DNA of 36,552 nucleotides, taken from assembly GCA_021780115.1 (NCBI GenBank), contig JAJXZI010000033.1, positions 1-36,552 of the forward strand, in the 5' to 3' direction. A program made the translations under genes and the position numbers. Under the pieces are notes generated by a model that saw only the letters and a list, made by a program, of their open reading frames with translations, was not told the DNA's origin and did not search any database. Shown here in pieces: positions 15,799 to 24,659 of this stretch. This stretch comes from a bacterium. GTDB taxonomy: Bacteria > Verrucomicrobiota > Verrucomicrobiia > Limisphaerales > JAJXZI01. Position 1 is the first letter of the stretch. The number at the start of each line of letters is the position of its first letter.

Positions 15799-16168
15799 AG
15801 ACGGTTATCTGTCTGCATAACGAGCGGGGAACCTGGCGGGCGACGGGCCCAACGAAGGCTCCATTGCCTAACGGATCAAACGTTGCAGCGGCAACGGAGG
15901 TTGACGGTTAGGTGACTCGGTTAACATTGCGTTTCTCAGCCTCAAAGAACGGCCGCACTCACGGCGTTCAGGCGGGGCGAATCCTACGCCAAAGCCGGCG
16001 GAGAGCAAGGTCAATTTCTCCGCCTGTCCTTTGGCAAAAATCCCGCACACCACTTGTGCCGGTCTGTTCTGTGGCACGATTAGCGCCGGACGGAAGCTTG
16101 CCAGGCCGGGTTGCCGACGGTAGGCTCGCCCGCGAGACTTGAGCAAAGTCTCCGAAGCAACTGGTGTT
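15799..16168. other. intergenic region between rpsA and the pseudopilin gene, with nested hairpin
   Basis: No gene is supported in these 370 bases. At 15867-15912 a nested inverted repeat is seen: outer arms CCTAAC (15867-15872) and GTTAGG (15907-15912), and inner arms CGTTGC (15881-15886) and GCAACG (15891-15896) with a 4-base loop. It would fall about 70-115 bases upstream of the rpsA start and could be part of its leader, where S1 is known in other bacteria to regulate its own mRNA. I could not identify a convincing promoter for either flanking gene. Confidence 0.4.
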
Positions 16169-16912
16169 ATGGCGCATTCCGATCCGGCCCGTGCTCGACC
16201 TCCGGCCCGCAGGCGAGGCTCCGCCCACGGCTTCACGCTCATCGAACTGCTCGTGGTGATCGCCATCATCGCGATCCTGGCGGGCCTGCTGTTGCCGGCG
16301 CTGGCGCGGGCGAAGGAGAAGGCCCGACAAATCCAGTGCGTGAGCCAGTTGCGCCAGGTGGGCATGGCCATGCAGTTGTTCGCGCAGGATCACGCGGACA
16401 AATTCCCCTGCCACGTCGCCGCGGCCGACGGCGGCGCGCTCAAGCAGCCGTATGCTTGGGAGCAGTTTCTCACGGTGTCCAACCTGCTCGGGACGCCCAA
16501 GGTCTTGCTCTGCCCCAGCGACCGCGAGCGGATCGCCGCGCTGGATTTCTCGGCCAACCCCGGCGGCCTGGCCTCCCGCACCAACCAGAACCGCTCCCTC
16601 AGTTACTTTGCCGGCACCCACGCCTACTTCGACAAATCGCAAACACTCCTGGCAGGGGACCGCGACATCACGAACGGCATCGGTCGGACCGAGGGCTGCG
16701 GTCCGGCTCAGCTTTCCTTTGGCGCCACGCCGTTCCCGCCGGATCAACTGGCTCGCGCCCAATGGCTCGGCCGGCTGCACCGCAGCTCGGGCAATGTCTG
16801 CCTGGTCGATGGCCGGGTCAGCCAATGGCCGCAATCGGCGTTGCGCAAGCAGTTCGCCCGCAACCTGGCGGGCGGCGACCCCAACAACCGGAATCACATC
16901 CTGGTGCCGTGA
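16169..16912 (+). CDS. type II secretion/pilin-like protein with H-X9-DG motif
   Basis: This 247-residue protein has a class III (prepilin peptidase) signal: a basic N terminus, then [19 protein letters not shown], where cleavage is expected after Gly and Phe becomes methylated. The hydrophobic helix is followed by [20 protein letters not shown], typical of the large pseudopilin families of Verrucomicrobiota and Planctomycetota. The C-terminal region holds [18 protein letters not shown], an exact H-X9-DG motif. The product should sit in the inner membrane and may assemble into a pseudopilus; a specific role is unknown because these families are highly expanded. I chose the ATG at 16169 over a TTG 30 bases upstream. 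The first about 20 residues are unusually Arg/Ala/Pro-rich. Confidence 0.88.
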   Translation: MAHSDPARARPPARRRGSAHGFTLIELLVVIAIIAILAGLLLPALARAKEKARQIQCVSQLRQVGMAMQLFAQDHADKFPCHVAAADGGALKQPYAWEQFLTVSNLLGTPKVLLCPSDRERIAALDFSANPGGLASRTNQNRSLSYFAGTHAYFDKSQTLLAGDRDITNGIGRTEGCGPAQLSFGATPFPPDQLARAQWLGRLHRSSGNVCLVDGRVSQWPQSALRKQFARNLAGGDPNNRNHILVP

Positions 16913-16924
16913 GCGGCAGGACGC

Positions 16925-17046
16925 ATCCGAACTCCAAGCTCCGAAGCCCAAAAACCCACGGATCGACGGCGAAAATCGGGCTTTACCTTCCGGCCTCAGT
17001 TCTTCCCGACCGCGGAGGTCGGTCTTCGGATTCCGGATTTGCTTGA
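16925..17046. repeat. degenerate heptamer repeat tract, inverted ends
   Basis: Downstream of the pseudopilin gene heptamers CATCCGA, ACTCCAA, GCTCCGA, AGCCCAA run from 16924, and the opposite orientation (CTTCGGA, TTCCGGA) appears at 17024-17037. A small hairpin, CCGACC and GGTCGG around GCGGA, lies at 17006-17022. The arrangement resembles the tract at 6827-6930. Confidence 0.45.
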
Positions 17047-17096
17047 GGCCCGGCCGCGGTCCGGCATAGTCCGCCGAACGTTTTCACCGGCACGCC

Positions 17097-18599
17097 ATGA
17101 CCGATCCGACCATTTCCCCCGCCGCTCCGGCCCCGGCCGGATTCGTCCGTGGCCTCGGCTTGCTCGACTCCACGATGATCGTCGCCGGGTCCATGATCGG
17201 GTCGGGCATCTTCATCGTGTCGGCGGACATTGCCCGCGAAGTCGGGGGTGCGGGGTGGCTGCTCGCCGTCTGGCTGATCACCGGACTGCTCACGCTGATC
17301 GCCGCGCTCAGTTACGGCGAACTCGCGGCCCTGATGCCGCGCGCCGGCGGTCAATACGTTTATCTCCGGGAAGCCTACGGTCCGCTCTGGGGCTTCTTGT
17401 ACGGGTGGACGCTTTTCCTGGTCATCCAGACCGGCACCATCGCGGCGGTCGCCGCGGCCTTCGCGCGGTTTCTCGGCGTGCTCGTTCCGACGATTTCGGA
17501 AAGCCACAAGTTTGTCGCGCTCGGCCGCTTTTCCGTCTCGCCGGCCACGCTGGTGGCCGTCGGCGTCCTCGCGCTGCTCACGGGGTTGAACGCGACCGGC
17601 CTGCGCACGGGCAAAATCGTGCAGAACATTTTCACCGTCGCCAAAATCGCCGCGCTGCTGGGCTTGATCGCGCTGGGCCTCTTCGTCGGCGCCAACGCCG
17701 GGGCCATCCGGGCGAACTTCGGCGACGGGTGGACCGCGACGTTCACCCAGCCGACGGCGGACCACCCCGGCCAATGGCTCACCACGCCGCACACCGCGCT
17801 CACCCTCCTGCTGGCCATCGGCACCGCGATGGTCGGCTCGCTCTTCTCCTCTGATGCCTGGAACAACGTCACGTTCACCGCCGGCGAGGTCAAGAATCCC
17901 AAACGCAACCTGCCACTCAGCCTCTTCCTGGGCGTCGTGCTGGTCACGGCCCTGTATTTTCTGTGCAACCTCGCCTACCTCGTGGTCCTGCCGCTGCACG
18001 GCACGCCCGACGGCGCGGGCGTGGTCGAGCGCGGCATCCAGTTCGCCCCGCACGACCGCGTCGCCACCGCGGCGGCGCAGGTCATCTTCGGCCAAGGCGC
18101 GGCGGACCTGATGGCGCTGCTCATCATGGTGAGCACTTTCGGCTGCATGAACGGTCTGATCCTCGCCGGCGCGCGGGTGTACTACGCGATGGCGCAGGAC
18201 GGCTTGTTCTTCCGGCCCGTCGGCACGCTCAACCGCCGCGGCGTCCCGCAAAACGGTCTCGTTGTCCAGGGATTCTGGGCCGCTCTGCTCACGCTTTCCG
18301 GCACCTACAGCGATTTGCTCGACTATGTGATCTTTGCCGTGCTGATTTTCTACGTGCTGACGATGGCGGGGCTGTTTGTGCTGCGCCGCACGCGTCCCGA
18401 CGCCGAGCGGCCGTACCGCGCCTTCGGTTATCCGCTCATCCCAGCGCTTTACCTCGTGCTGGCGACGCTCCTCGCGCTGGACCTGCTGATCTCGGCCAAG
18501 ACGCGCGGCAACGCCTGGCCCGGCTTGCTGATCGTGCTGGCGGGCGTGCCGGTCTATTTCGGATGGAAGAAATGGGGGAAGGGCGGCGCGACGGCTTAG
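17097..18599 (+). CDS. APC-family amino-acid permease (LAT/SteT-like)
   Basis: This 500-residue polytopic membrane protein has about 12 hydrophobic segments and belongs to the amino acid-polyamine-organocation superfamily. The first helix carries MIVAGSMIGSGIFIVSADIA, the substrate-binding GSGIF motif, followed by ELAALMPRAGGQYVYLREAYGP, typical of L-type exchangers and the SteT group. SSDAWNNVTFTAGEVKNPKRNLP matches helix 6 and its loop in this subgroup. It probably exchanges neutral amino acids, but the substrate cannot be fixed. The ATG at 17097 fits the family start. A weak promoter candidate, TTGAGG with CATAGT after 16 bp, lies at 17043-17070. A second, more distant APC permease follows after 224 bp. 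Confidence 0.93.
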   Translation: MTDPTISPAAPAPAGFVRGLGLLDSTMIVAGSMIGSGIFIVSADIAREVGGAGWLLAVWLITGLLTLIAALSYGELAALMPRAGGQYVYLREAYGPLWGFLYGWTLFLVIQTGTIAAVAAAFARFLGVLVPTISESHKFVALGRFSVSPATLVAVGVLALLTGLNATGLRTGKIVQNIFTVAKIAALLGLIALGLFVGANAGAIRANFGDGWTATFTQPTADHPGQWLTTPHTALTLLLAIGTAMVGSLFSSDAWNNVTFTAGEVKNPKRNLPLSLFLGVVLVTALYFLCNLAYLVVLPLHGTPDGAGVVERGIQFAPHDRVATAAAQVIFGQGAADLMALLIMVSTFGCMNGLILAGARVYYAMAQDGLFFRPVGTLNRRGVPQNGLVVQGFWAALLTLSGTYSDLLDYVIFAVLIFYVLTMAGLFVLRRTRPDAERPYRAFGYPLIPALYLVLATLLALDLLISAKTRGNAWPGLLIVLAGVPVYFGWKKWGKGGATA

Positions 18600-18664
18600 C
18601 CTGAAACTTTCCGCGCCGGGCAGTGTCCGTGGCGGCGGAAGGCGGAGTTGGAAGGGCGCTGGGC

Positions 18665-18693
18665 TTGACTTCGCCGACGCGGTGTTTAATTAA
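18665..18693 (+). promoter_or_regulatory. candidate promoter of the CAT-type permease gene
   Basis: TTGACT (18665-18670) is followed after 17 bp by AATTAA (18688-18693); an overlapping TTTAAT at 18685 has a better box but a spacing of only 14. Transcription near 18700 would give a leader of about 124 bases containing the hairpin at 18743-18789. Confidence 0.4.
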
Positions 18694-18742
18694 CTGCGAC
18701 CCAATTCACCGGCTCATGGCGTGAACAGACAAACGATGCTCT

Positions 18743-18789
18743 CCCCAGCCGCGCGGCGCGCACACGCCTCGTCGCGCCCCCCGGCTGGG
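18743..18789 (+). promoter_or_regulatory. structured leader upstream of the CAT-type permease gene
   Basis: CCCAGCCG (18744-18751) pairs with CGGCTGGG (18782-18789), enclosing a second stem GGCGCG (18755-18760) with CGCGCC (18773-18778). The nested stems end 34 bases before the start codon. There is no T run, so it is not a simple terminator. It does not match any riboswitch I recognise. Confidence 0.45.
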
Positions 18790-18823
18790 AACTGGCCCCC
18801 CACTTGAACGCAGCAAGGAATCC

Positions 18824-20389
18824 ATGAATCTCCTTCGGCGAAAGACGATCACCGCCTTGCAGGCCGAGGCCGAGAGCGATCACCGGCTGCACCGCGCGCT
18901 GGGGCCGGTGAACCTCACGGCGTTGGGCATCGGCGCGATCATCGGCACCGGCATCTTCGTGCTCACCGGCACGGTCGCCGCCCAGAACGCCGGGCCGGCC
19001 GTCATCCTTTCGTTCGTGCTCGCGGGCTTCGCCTCGGTGTTCGCGGCGCTGTGCTACAGCGAATTCGCCTCGCTGGTCCCATTGTCGGGGAGCGCCTACA
19101 CCTACGGCTACGCCACGCTCGGTGAATTCTTCGCCTGGGTCATCGGCTGGGATCTCATCCTCGAATACGCCGTCGGCGCCATCACCGTCGCGATCGGCTG
19201 GTCGGGCTACGCGGTGTCGTTTCTTCGGGGGATCGGCGTGGAGATTCCGCCGGAGCTTTCCGCGGCGCGGGGGACGGAGTTGATTGAGTTGCCGGCCTCG
19301 CTGGCGACGGCGCTGCACGCGCCGGCGGGCTGGCACGTGGTGAGCCCGGACCTGACACAACAGATCACCGCGCACGGCACCGGCCTCGCTTCGCTTGCGC
19401 ACGCCACGGCGATCTTCAATCTGCCCGCGGTCATTATCATCGCCCTCGTGACTACCCTCCTGGTTGTCGGCATCAAGGAGTCGGCGAACTTCAACAATGG
19501 CATCGTGTTTGTGAAGCTGGCGGTGGTCCTGTTGTTCATCTTCGGCGCGGTCCACGCGATCAACCCGGCGAACTGGCACCCCTTCATCCCCGCAAATACC
19601 GGCGAGTCCGGCCACTTCGGCTGGACCGGCGTGATGACGGGCGCGGGCATCGTCTTCTTTGCTTACATCGGCTTCGATGCCGTGAGCACGGCGGCGCAGG
19701 AGGCGAAAAACCCGCAGCGGGACATGCCCATCGGGATCATCGGCTCACTCCTCATTTGCACGGTGCTCTATATCGTGGTCTCGGCCATCGCCACCGGCAT
19801 CGTGCCGTACGGACAACTGGACGTGCCAGACCCGATCGCGCTGGCAGCCGACCACGCGGGCCTCGGGTGGATGGCGGCACTGATCAAGCTGGGCGCGATT
19901 GCCGGACTGTCATCCGTCATTTTGGTGATGCTCTACGGGCAATCACGCGTCCTCTGGGCGATGTCGCGCGACGGCCTGCTGCCGCCGTTTGTGGCGGCGG
20001 TGCATCCCCGCTTCCGCACCCCCTGGATCACGTCCATCGTCACGGGCGTGTTGGTTTCGCTGTTCGCGGCGGTGTTCACGGTGCGCGAGGCCGGCAGCCT
20101 GTGCTCGATCGGCACGCTCCTGGCGTTCGTCATCGTGTCGGCGGGTGTCCTGGCGCTCCGGCTGCGGGAGCCGGACCTGCCGCGCCGGTTTCGCACGCCC
20201 TGGGTCTGGTTCGTGGCGCCGATGGGAGCGCTCTCCGCGCTCTACTTGATGGTGTCGCTGCCGCGAACGACGTGGGAGCGCCTGGTCGTGTGGTTCCTCA
20301 TCGGCATGGTGGCCTACTTTGGGTACGGCGTGAAACATTCCCGGCTGGCCTCGGAGCCTCCCGACGCCCAGGCGCCACCGAAGCGCTGA
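18824..20389 (+). CDS. cationic amino-acid transporter-like APC permease
   Basis: This 521-residue membrane protein belongs to the cationic amino-acid transporter (CAT/YfnA-like) branch of the APC superfamily. It starts LHRALGPVNLTALGIGAIIG and continues GTGIFVLTGTVAA, the helix 1 binding motif, then ALCYSEFASLVPLSGSAYTY and GWDLILEYAVGA, all CAT hallmarks. Helix 6 has FFAYIGFDAVSTAAQEAKNP, and the central SSVILVMLYGQSRVLWAMSRDG is also typical. Transport of basic or branched amino acids is known for relatives. It is one of few genes here with a Shine-Dalgarno-like sequence (AAGGA, nine bases before the ATG). It has its own promoter candidate and a structured leader, suggesting control separate from the preceding permease. 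Confidence 0.93.
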   Translation: MNLLRRKTITALQAEAESDHRLHRALGPVNLTALGIGAIIGTGIFVLTGTVAAQNAGPAVILSFVLAGFASVFAALCYSEFASLVPLSGSAYTYGYATLGEFFAWVIGWDLILEYAVGAITVAIGWSGYAVSFLRGIGVEIPPELSAARGTELIELPASLATALHAPAGWHVVSPDLTQQITAHGTGLASLAHATAIFNLPAVIIIALVTTLLVVGIKESANFNNGIVFVKLAVVLLFIFGAVHAINPANWHPFIPANTGESGHFGWTGVMTGAGIVFFAYIGFDAVSTAAQEAKNPQRDMPIGIIGSLLICTVLYIVVSAIATGIVPYGQLDVPDPIALAADHAGLGWMAALIKLGAIAGLSSVILVMLYGQSRVLWAMSRDGLLPPFVAAVHPRFRTPWITSIVTGVLVSLFAAVFTVREAGSLCSIGTLLAFVIVSAGVLALRLREPDLPRRFRTPWVWFVAPMGALSALYLMVSLPRTTWERLVVWFLIGMVAYFGYGVKHSRLASEPPDAQAPPKR

Positions 20390-20406
20390 ACGAAGAAGCC
20401 GCGCAC

Positions 20407-21195
20407 GTGGAAACCGCCGCCCGCCAAGGCCCGCCCAAGAAAGCCAATGTGCTCGGCGTCGGCGTCAGCGCCCTCAACCTGGACTCGGCGCTGTCGGAGA
20501 TCGCTCGCGCCCTCAGCATCCGGACCAAGGGCTACGTCTGCGTGACCGGGGTCCATGGCGTGTCCGAGGCGCAGCGCGATCCGCACCTGCGCGCCATCCT
20601 GAACCGGGCCTTCCTCAACACGCCCGACGGCATGCCGATGGTGTGGGTCGGGAAACTCCAGGGATTCCGCGCGATGGACCGCGTCTATGGCCCGGACTTG
20701 ATGCTCCTCGTTTGCCGGCACGCGGCGGAGCGGGGTTACTCGCATTTTCTTTACGGTGGCGGTCCCGGCGTGGCCGGTGAGTTGAAGCGGCGCCTCGAAA
20801 GCCGCTTTCCGCAAATCAAAGTCGTCGGCGCCTACACGCCGCCCTTTCGCCCGCTGAACCCAGCCGAGTCCGAAGAACTGGTGCGCCGTGTTCGGGAAGC
20901 CCGGCCCGACATCTTCTGGGTCGGCTTGAGCACGCCCAAGCAGGAGAAATTCATGGCCGAATACTGGGAGAAACTGGACGCCACGCTGATGTTCGGTGTC
21001 GGCGCGGCGTTCGATTTCCATGCCGGCCGTGTCCGGCAGGCGCCGCGATGGATGCAACGCGGCGGCCTGGAATGGTGCTTCCGGTTGTGCTGCGAGCCGC
21101 GGCGTTTGTGGCGGCGCTATCTGAGGAACAATCCGCTGTTCGCCTTCCGCATCGCCTGCCAATTCGCCGGCCTGCGACGTTACCCGCTGGAGTAA
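20407..21195 (+). CDS. WecG/TagA/CpsF-family glycosyltransferase
   Basis: The product is a GT26-family enzyme; relatives transfer N-acetylmannosamine(uronic acid) or other sugars from UDP to a lipid-linked acceptor in making enterobacterial common antigen, teichoic acid linkers or exopolysaccharide. Hallmarks are LNTPDGMPMVWVGKLQG, YGPDLMLLVCRHAAERGY, FLYGGGPGVAGELKRRLE, WVGLSTPKQEKFMAEY, GVGAAFDFHAGRVRQAPRWM and a basic, aromatic tail (CCEPRRLWRRYLRNNPLF) that in relatives binds the membrane. Length is about 262 residues, normal. The start is uncertain: I chose GTG at 20407, 17 bp after the permease stop, since no ATG lies in a sensible position. It follows the permease closely but has no obvious functional link to it, and no other polysaccharide gene is near. 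Confidence 0.9.
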   Translation: METAARQGPPKKANVLGVGVSALNLDSALSEIARALSIRTKGYVCVTGVHGVSEAQRDPHLRAILNRAFLNTPDGMPMVWVGKLQGFRAMDRVYGPDLMLLVCRHAAERGYSHFLYGGGPGVAGELKRRLESRFPQIKVVGAYTPPFRPLNPAESEELVRRVREARPDIFWVGLSTPKQEKFMAEYWEKLDATLMFGVGAAFDFHAGRVRQAPRWMQRGGLEWCFRLCCEPRRLWRRYLRNNPLFAFRIACQFAGLRRYPLE

Positions 21196-21229
21196 GTGTC
21201 CGCCCGCTGGCCGATCCGAAGCGCGCCGG

Positions 21230-22642
21230 CTACCGCGCGGCCACGTCGAGACAGACCATCCGCGTCAGGTCGCGCGCCAGGAGCCGGCCGCCGGCCAGGG
21301 CCATGGGCGCCCAGGACTCGCGGCCTTTCAGCACTTGCGCCTGGGCCAGCGGGGCAAACCGCGAGGTGGACGCCTCGAAAAGACTGAGTCGGCCCGAGTC
21401 GTTCAGCGCAAAGGCGAGACCGCCGGCCAGCGTGAACGAACCCAGGCCAAATTGCGTGCCGGCGCCGCTGGACCACGCGACCTTGCCGCTCGGGTCAAGG
21501 CAAACGAACTGGCCGTCGGCGCGGGTTCCGAAGATGTGGCCGTCGCGAAACACCGGCGTCTGCTGTGTGGCGCCAAACACCTCGGGGGCGAGTTTGAACA
21601 GCGTTTGCGGCACGAGTTTCCCGCCGTCCTCCTTGAGCTGGAGCATCAGGCTCCCGGCGTTGTAGCCGCCGGAAAGGAAGATTCTTCCCCCGTCAAGCAC
21701 CAGCGGCGAGGGCACGGTGGCGATGCTGATTTTCCATTCGGTCGTGTCCCAAAGAATCGCCCCGTTTTCCGCCGACACGCCCACGACTCCGCCGCTGCCG
21801 CAATAGACATACAGGCGCCGGCCGGCGAACTCCATCGGCATGACCGAGGAGTGGGTCATCTTCCAGCCGCGCGGATTGGGCGTTTGCCAGAGCGGTTTGC
21901 CGGTGTCGAGGTCCACCGCGAGCAGCAACGCGTCGCGGCCACCCGGCGCGAGGACCACCGCATGGCCGTCGATCAAAGGGCACTGGCCGGTGTACCACGG
22001 CGGGACGGTGGCCAGGTACTCGCGGACCAGGTTCAGGCCCCAGCGAAATTCGCCGCTCGCGGCGTCGAGGCACAGGACGTTGCACTTGGAATCCATCGCG
22101 ACGACGCGCTTCGCCGCGATCGCGGGCGTGGTGCGGGTCATGCCGTGATTGCGTTTGAGCGCAAGCGGATAGGCGTAGCGCCAAAGTTCCCGGCCATCAG
22201 CGAGGGAGAAGCAGCGCAGCGCGCTCTGTTTCTTCTCGCGGTCGTAGTCCATCACGTAAACGCGGCCGTCAAGCACGGCCGGGCCGGCGTAGCCTTCGCC
22301 GAGGTCCACCGACCACAACTCGCGGGGGCCGCCCGCCTCCCAGGAACGGACGAGTGCCGTCGCTTCCGGGCTGATGCCGTCGCGATTCGGTCCCCGGAAC
22401 TGCGGCCACGCGCCGGGCAGGCTGGACGGTTGGCCGTCACCCTGGACGAGTTTGCCGGAGAGGATCGGGTTCATGGCCGCCGCGCCTTCGGCCCCCGGCG
22501 GCTGATCGGTGCCGGGCACGCGCAGCTTGAGTTCCTGGTCCGGGCCGCGCGCCCACCAGAGGGTGAGTGCGACAATGGCCGCAAGGGTCGCGAGCGCAGG
22601 GAGGGCGAGCGCGAATCGGGTGAATCTGGGTGTCATCGCCAT
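21230..22642 (-). CDS. membrane-anchored PQQ-like beta-propeller protein
   Basis: This 470-residue protein begins with a short basic segment and one hydrophobic helix (about residues 9-30), so it is exported and either anchored or cleaved. Then comes WPQFRGPNRDGISPEA, a stretch very common in PQQ-like outer-surface propellers of Planctomycetota and Verrucomicrobiota, followed by repeated blades with motifs such as GPAVLDGRVYVMD, LCLDAASGEFRW, LLAVDLDTGKPLWQT, YVYCGSGGVVGVSAENGAILW and FVCLDPSGKVAW. It is probably a periplasmic binding or scaffold protein; nothing shows that it binds PQQ or is an enzyme. The ATG at 22642 is preferred, with another two codons later. It is the last gene in the minus-strand group after the sulfurtransferase, separated by 164 bp. 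Confidence 0.88.
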   Translation of the reverse strand: MAMTPRFTRFALALPALATLAAIVALTLWWARGPDQELKLRVPGTDQPPGAEGAAAMNPILSGKLVQGDGQPSSLPGAWPQFRGPNRDGISPEATALVRSWEAGGPRELWSVDLGEGYAGPAVLDGRVYVMDYDREKKQSALRCFSLADGRELWRYAYPLALKRNHGMTRTTPAIAAKRVVAMDSKCNVLCLDAASGEFRWGLNLVREYLATVPPWYTGQCPLIDGHAVVLAPGGRDALLLAVDLDTGKPLWQTPNPRGWKMTHSSVMPMEFAGRRLYVYCGSGGVVGVSAENGAILWDTTEWKISIATVPSPLVLDGGRIFLSGGYNAGSLMLQLKEDGGKLVPQTLFKLAPEVFGATQQTPVFRDGHIFGTRADGQFVCLDPSGKVAWSSGAGTQFGLGSFTLAGGLAFALNDSGRLSLFEASTSRFAPLAQAQVLKGRESWAPMALAGGRLLARDLTRMVCLDVAAR

Positions 22643-22806
22643 GACCGGCCCGGACGGTAAGGCAACGCGGGCGGGGGAAACAATGCTGAAGCGAAACCGC
22701 AGCGTGACGGCAACGCCGCGGCAAAACGTGTGACAGCTATAACACGATCTGCCGCCTTCCGACGCCGCTCTGGTTCGGTGGCCAGCGGACGGGCCGGCCC
22801 AAGGCC

Positions 22807-23655
22807 CTACGCCTTCTCGATCGGCACGCCGACGAGATTGCCGTATTCGGTCCAACTGCCGTCGTAGTTCTTCACGTTCTGCAGGCCGAGCAGGTATTTC
22901 AAGACGAACCAGGAGTGGCTGGAGCGCTCGCCGATGCGACAGTAAGCAATGGTGTCCTTCTTCGGATCGACGCCTTTCTGGTCGAAGTAGGTCGCGCGCA
23001 GTTCTTCGGCGGTTTTGAACGTCCCGTCGGAATTCACGGCCAGGCTCCACGGGATGCTGGCGGCGCCGGGGACGTGACCGCCGCGCTGGGCGGTCTCGCT
23101 CATGCCGGGGGGCGCGATGACCTTGCCGGTGAACTCGTCGGGGCTGCGCACGTCCACAAGGTTGAACTTGGCCGTCTGCGACGCTTCCAGCACCTGCGTC
23201 ACGTAGGCGCGCAGGTCGAGGTTCAGCCGGGTGACTTTGTACGCCACGGGCGTCACGCTCGTCTTCGCGGTCGTCAGCGGCTTGTCCGGTTCGTTCAGCC
23301 ATTTCACGCGACTGCCGTTCATGAGTCGGACATCGGCGTGGCCATAAACCTTGAACAACCAGAAGCCGTAGGCGGCGAACCAGTTGTTGTTGTCGCCGTA
23401 AAGGACGACGGTGTCGGTCGGCGCGATGCCGGCGTCGCCCGCCAGCTTCTCGAAGGCCTCCCGGCTGAGGATGTCGCGCCGGAGTGGGTCTTGGAGCTGG
23501 GTTTGCCAGTTGAAGCCGACGGCGCCGGGGATATGGCCGGCGTCGTAGGCCCTGGTGTCCACGTCCACTTCGACGAGTTTGATGGCGGGCTGGCCGAGGT
23601 TCTCTTTGACCCAATCGGTCGCGACCAGCACTTCAGGATGCGCGTAGTTTGGCAT
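22807..23655 (-). CDS. two-domain sulfurtransferase (thiosulfate/mercaptopyruvate type)
   Basis: This 282-residue protein has tandem rhodanese domains and no signal peptide. The N-terminal domain (VLVATDWVKENLGQPAIKLV, DAGHIPGAVGFNW) is the inactive copy; the C-terminal domain holds the active-site loop CRIGER with Cys239 followed by SSHSWFVLKYLLG, and ends GSWTEYGNLVGVPIEK. It moves sulfane sulfur from thiosulfate or 3-mercaptopyruvate to acceptors through a persulfide on Cys239. The loop CRIGERSSH is the form found in actinobacterial CysA/SseA-type thiosulfate sulfurtransferases, as I recall. Its ATG lies 13 bp after the stop of the cysteine synthase gene, so the two form an operon under the promoter at 24660-24687. 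This suggests a role in sulfur supply or detoxification linked to cysteine synthesis. Confidence 0.93.
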   Translation of the reverse strand: MPNYAHPEVLVATDWVKENLGQPAIKLVEVDVDTRAYDAGHIPGAVGFNWQTQLQDPLRRDILSREAFEKLAGDAGIAPTDTVVLYGDNNNWFAAYGFWLFKVYGHADVRLMNGSRVKWLNEPDKPLTTAKTSVTPVAYKVTRLNLDLRAYVTQVLEASQTAKFNLVDVRSPDEFTGKVIAPPGMSETAQRGGHVPGAASIPWSLAVNSDGTFKTAEELRATYFDQKGVDPKKDTIAYCRIGERSSHSWFVLKYLLGLQNVKNYDGSWTEYGNLVGVPIEKA

Positions 23656-23668
23656 GGGGCGGTTCTTT

Positions 23669-24634
23669 CTAGGCCTGGGTCCCTTCGGCCAGGCTGGGGA
23701 TGTGTTTGACCATGTTGGCGGTGTATTTGAAGATGTTGTCGGGAAAAATCATGACGCCACAGCCGGCCTGGTCGCGCTCGATGATGCGGCGGGCGCCTTC
23801 GTAAATGAGTCCGGAACTCGGACCGGCGAGCAAACCCTCGGTCTGGCAAAGCTCCAAGGCGCGGGTATAGGCCAGGTGAAAATCTATCTCCAGGATGTCG
23901 TCAATCAGCGAACGATCAAAGAGCTTGGAAACACCGAGTTGGCTGACGTTGCGCAGTCCGGGCACGTCGTGGCCCTCGGTCGGCTGCACGGCGATGACCT
24001 TGAGGCCGGGCTTCTGGCCCCGCAGGAAACGGCTCGCGCCGGTCACCGTCCCGCAAGTGCCGAGCGAGAGGAACAGGTGGGTGATCTTGCCCTCGGTCTG
24101 ACGCCAGATCTCCGGGCCGGTGGTCCGGAAGTGGGCCAGCACGTTCTGCTCGCTTTCGTACTGGTTCGGCATGACGTACTTCTCGCTCTGCGCCTTGGCG
24201 TGGGTCTTGGCGAGGTTGATCGAACCATCGCCCAGTCCCGGGGCGGGGCACAATTCGTCGGAGACGACATCCAACTCCGCGCCGGCGATCTTGAGCAGCA
24301 CCTTCTTTTCGAGCGGCACCTTGTTGGGCACGACGGCGCGCATGTGGTGGCCGCGGGCACGGGCCATCGCGGCCAGGCTGATGCCGGTGTTGCCGGAGGT
24401 CGGCTCGACGATACCGCGGCCATTGCCCACTTCGCCGCGCGCTTCCAGATCGCGGAGCATCGCCCAGGCGGCGCGATCCTTCACCGAGCCGAAGGGACTG
24501 AACCACTCCAGCTTGGCGTAGAGTTCGAACTCCGGGCGCGGATTCATCCGATGGATCCGCACCATCGGCGTCGGGTTGTCTTCGCTCGGCAGCATCTCGA
24601 AGACGTCGCGATAGACCCGGGTCTGGTGATTCAT
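23669..24634 (-). CDS. cysK: cysteine synthase-family PLP enzyme
   Basis: This 321-residue fold-type II PLP enzyme resembles O-acetylserine or O-phosphoserine sulfhydrylase and makes cysteine from an activated serine and sulfide or a sulfur carrier. The PLP lysine is Lys52 in SPFGSVKDRAAW; PTSGNTG (78-84) binds the substrate carboxylate; SLGTCGTVTGASRFL binds the phosphate of PLP and AGPSSGLIYEGA is also conserved. The middle region (VPNKVPLEKKVLLKIAGAEL and GPEIWRQTEGKITHL) differs from classic CysK and is closer to a cystathionine beta-synthase-like branch, so the donor is uncertain. I chose the ATG at 24634 because ATGs at 24661 and 24670 fall in or before the TATAAT box. It is co-transcribed with the sulfurtransferase. 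Confidence 0.9.
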   Translation of the reverse strand: MNHQTRVYRDVFEMLPSEDNPTPMVRIHRMNPRPEFELYAKLEWFSPFGSVKDRAAWAMLRDLEARGEVGNGRGIVEPTSGNTGISLAAMARARGHHMRAVVPNKVPLEKKVLLKIAGAELDVVSDELCPAPGLGDGSINLAKTHAKAQSEKYVMPNQYESEQNVLAHFRTTGPEIWRQTEGKITHLFLSLGTCGTVTGASRFLRGQKPGLKVIAVQPTEGHDVPGLRNVSQLGVSKLFDRSLIDDILEIDFHLAYTRALELCQTEGLLAGPSSGLIYEGARRIIERDQAGCGVMIFPDNIFKYTANMVKHIPSLAEGTQA

Positions 24635-24659
24635 GCTGTTTCGGCCATTACGCTCCGAC

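Noticed and set aside
14383-15915. A plus-strand open frame of 510 codons opposite rpsA
   Set aside because: The minus strand encodes six S1 domains. The antisense protein mirrors their repeats, which is expected from repeated coding sequence and is not evidence of a gene.
16139-16168. TTG start for the pseudopilin at 16139
   Set aside because: An in-frame ATG at 16169 already leaves a long basic leader before the prepilin cleavage site, and the extra ten residues are not family-like.
21230-23614. A single minus-strand frame joining sulfurtransferase-region sequence to the PQQ-like protein
   Set aside because: The upstream part is another frame of the sulfurtransferase gene. The PQQ-like protein has its own signal helix and start at 22642.
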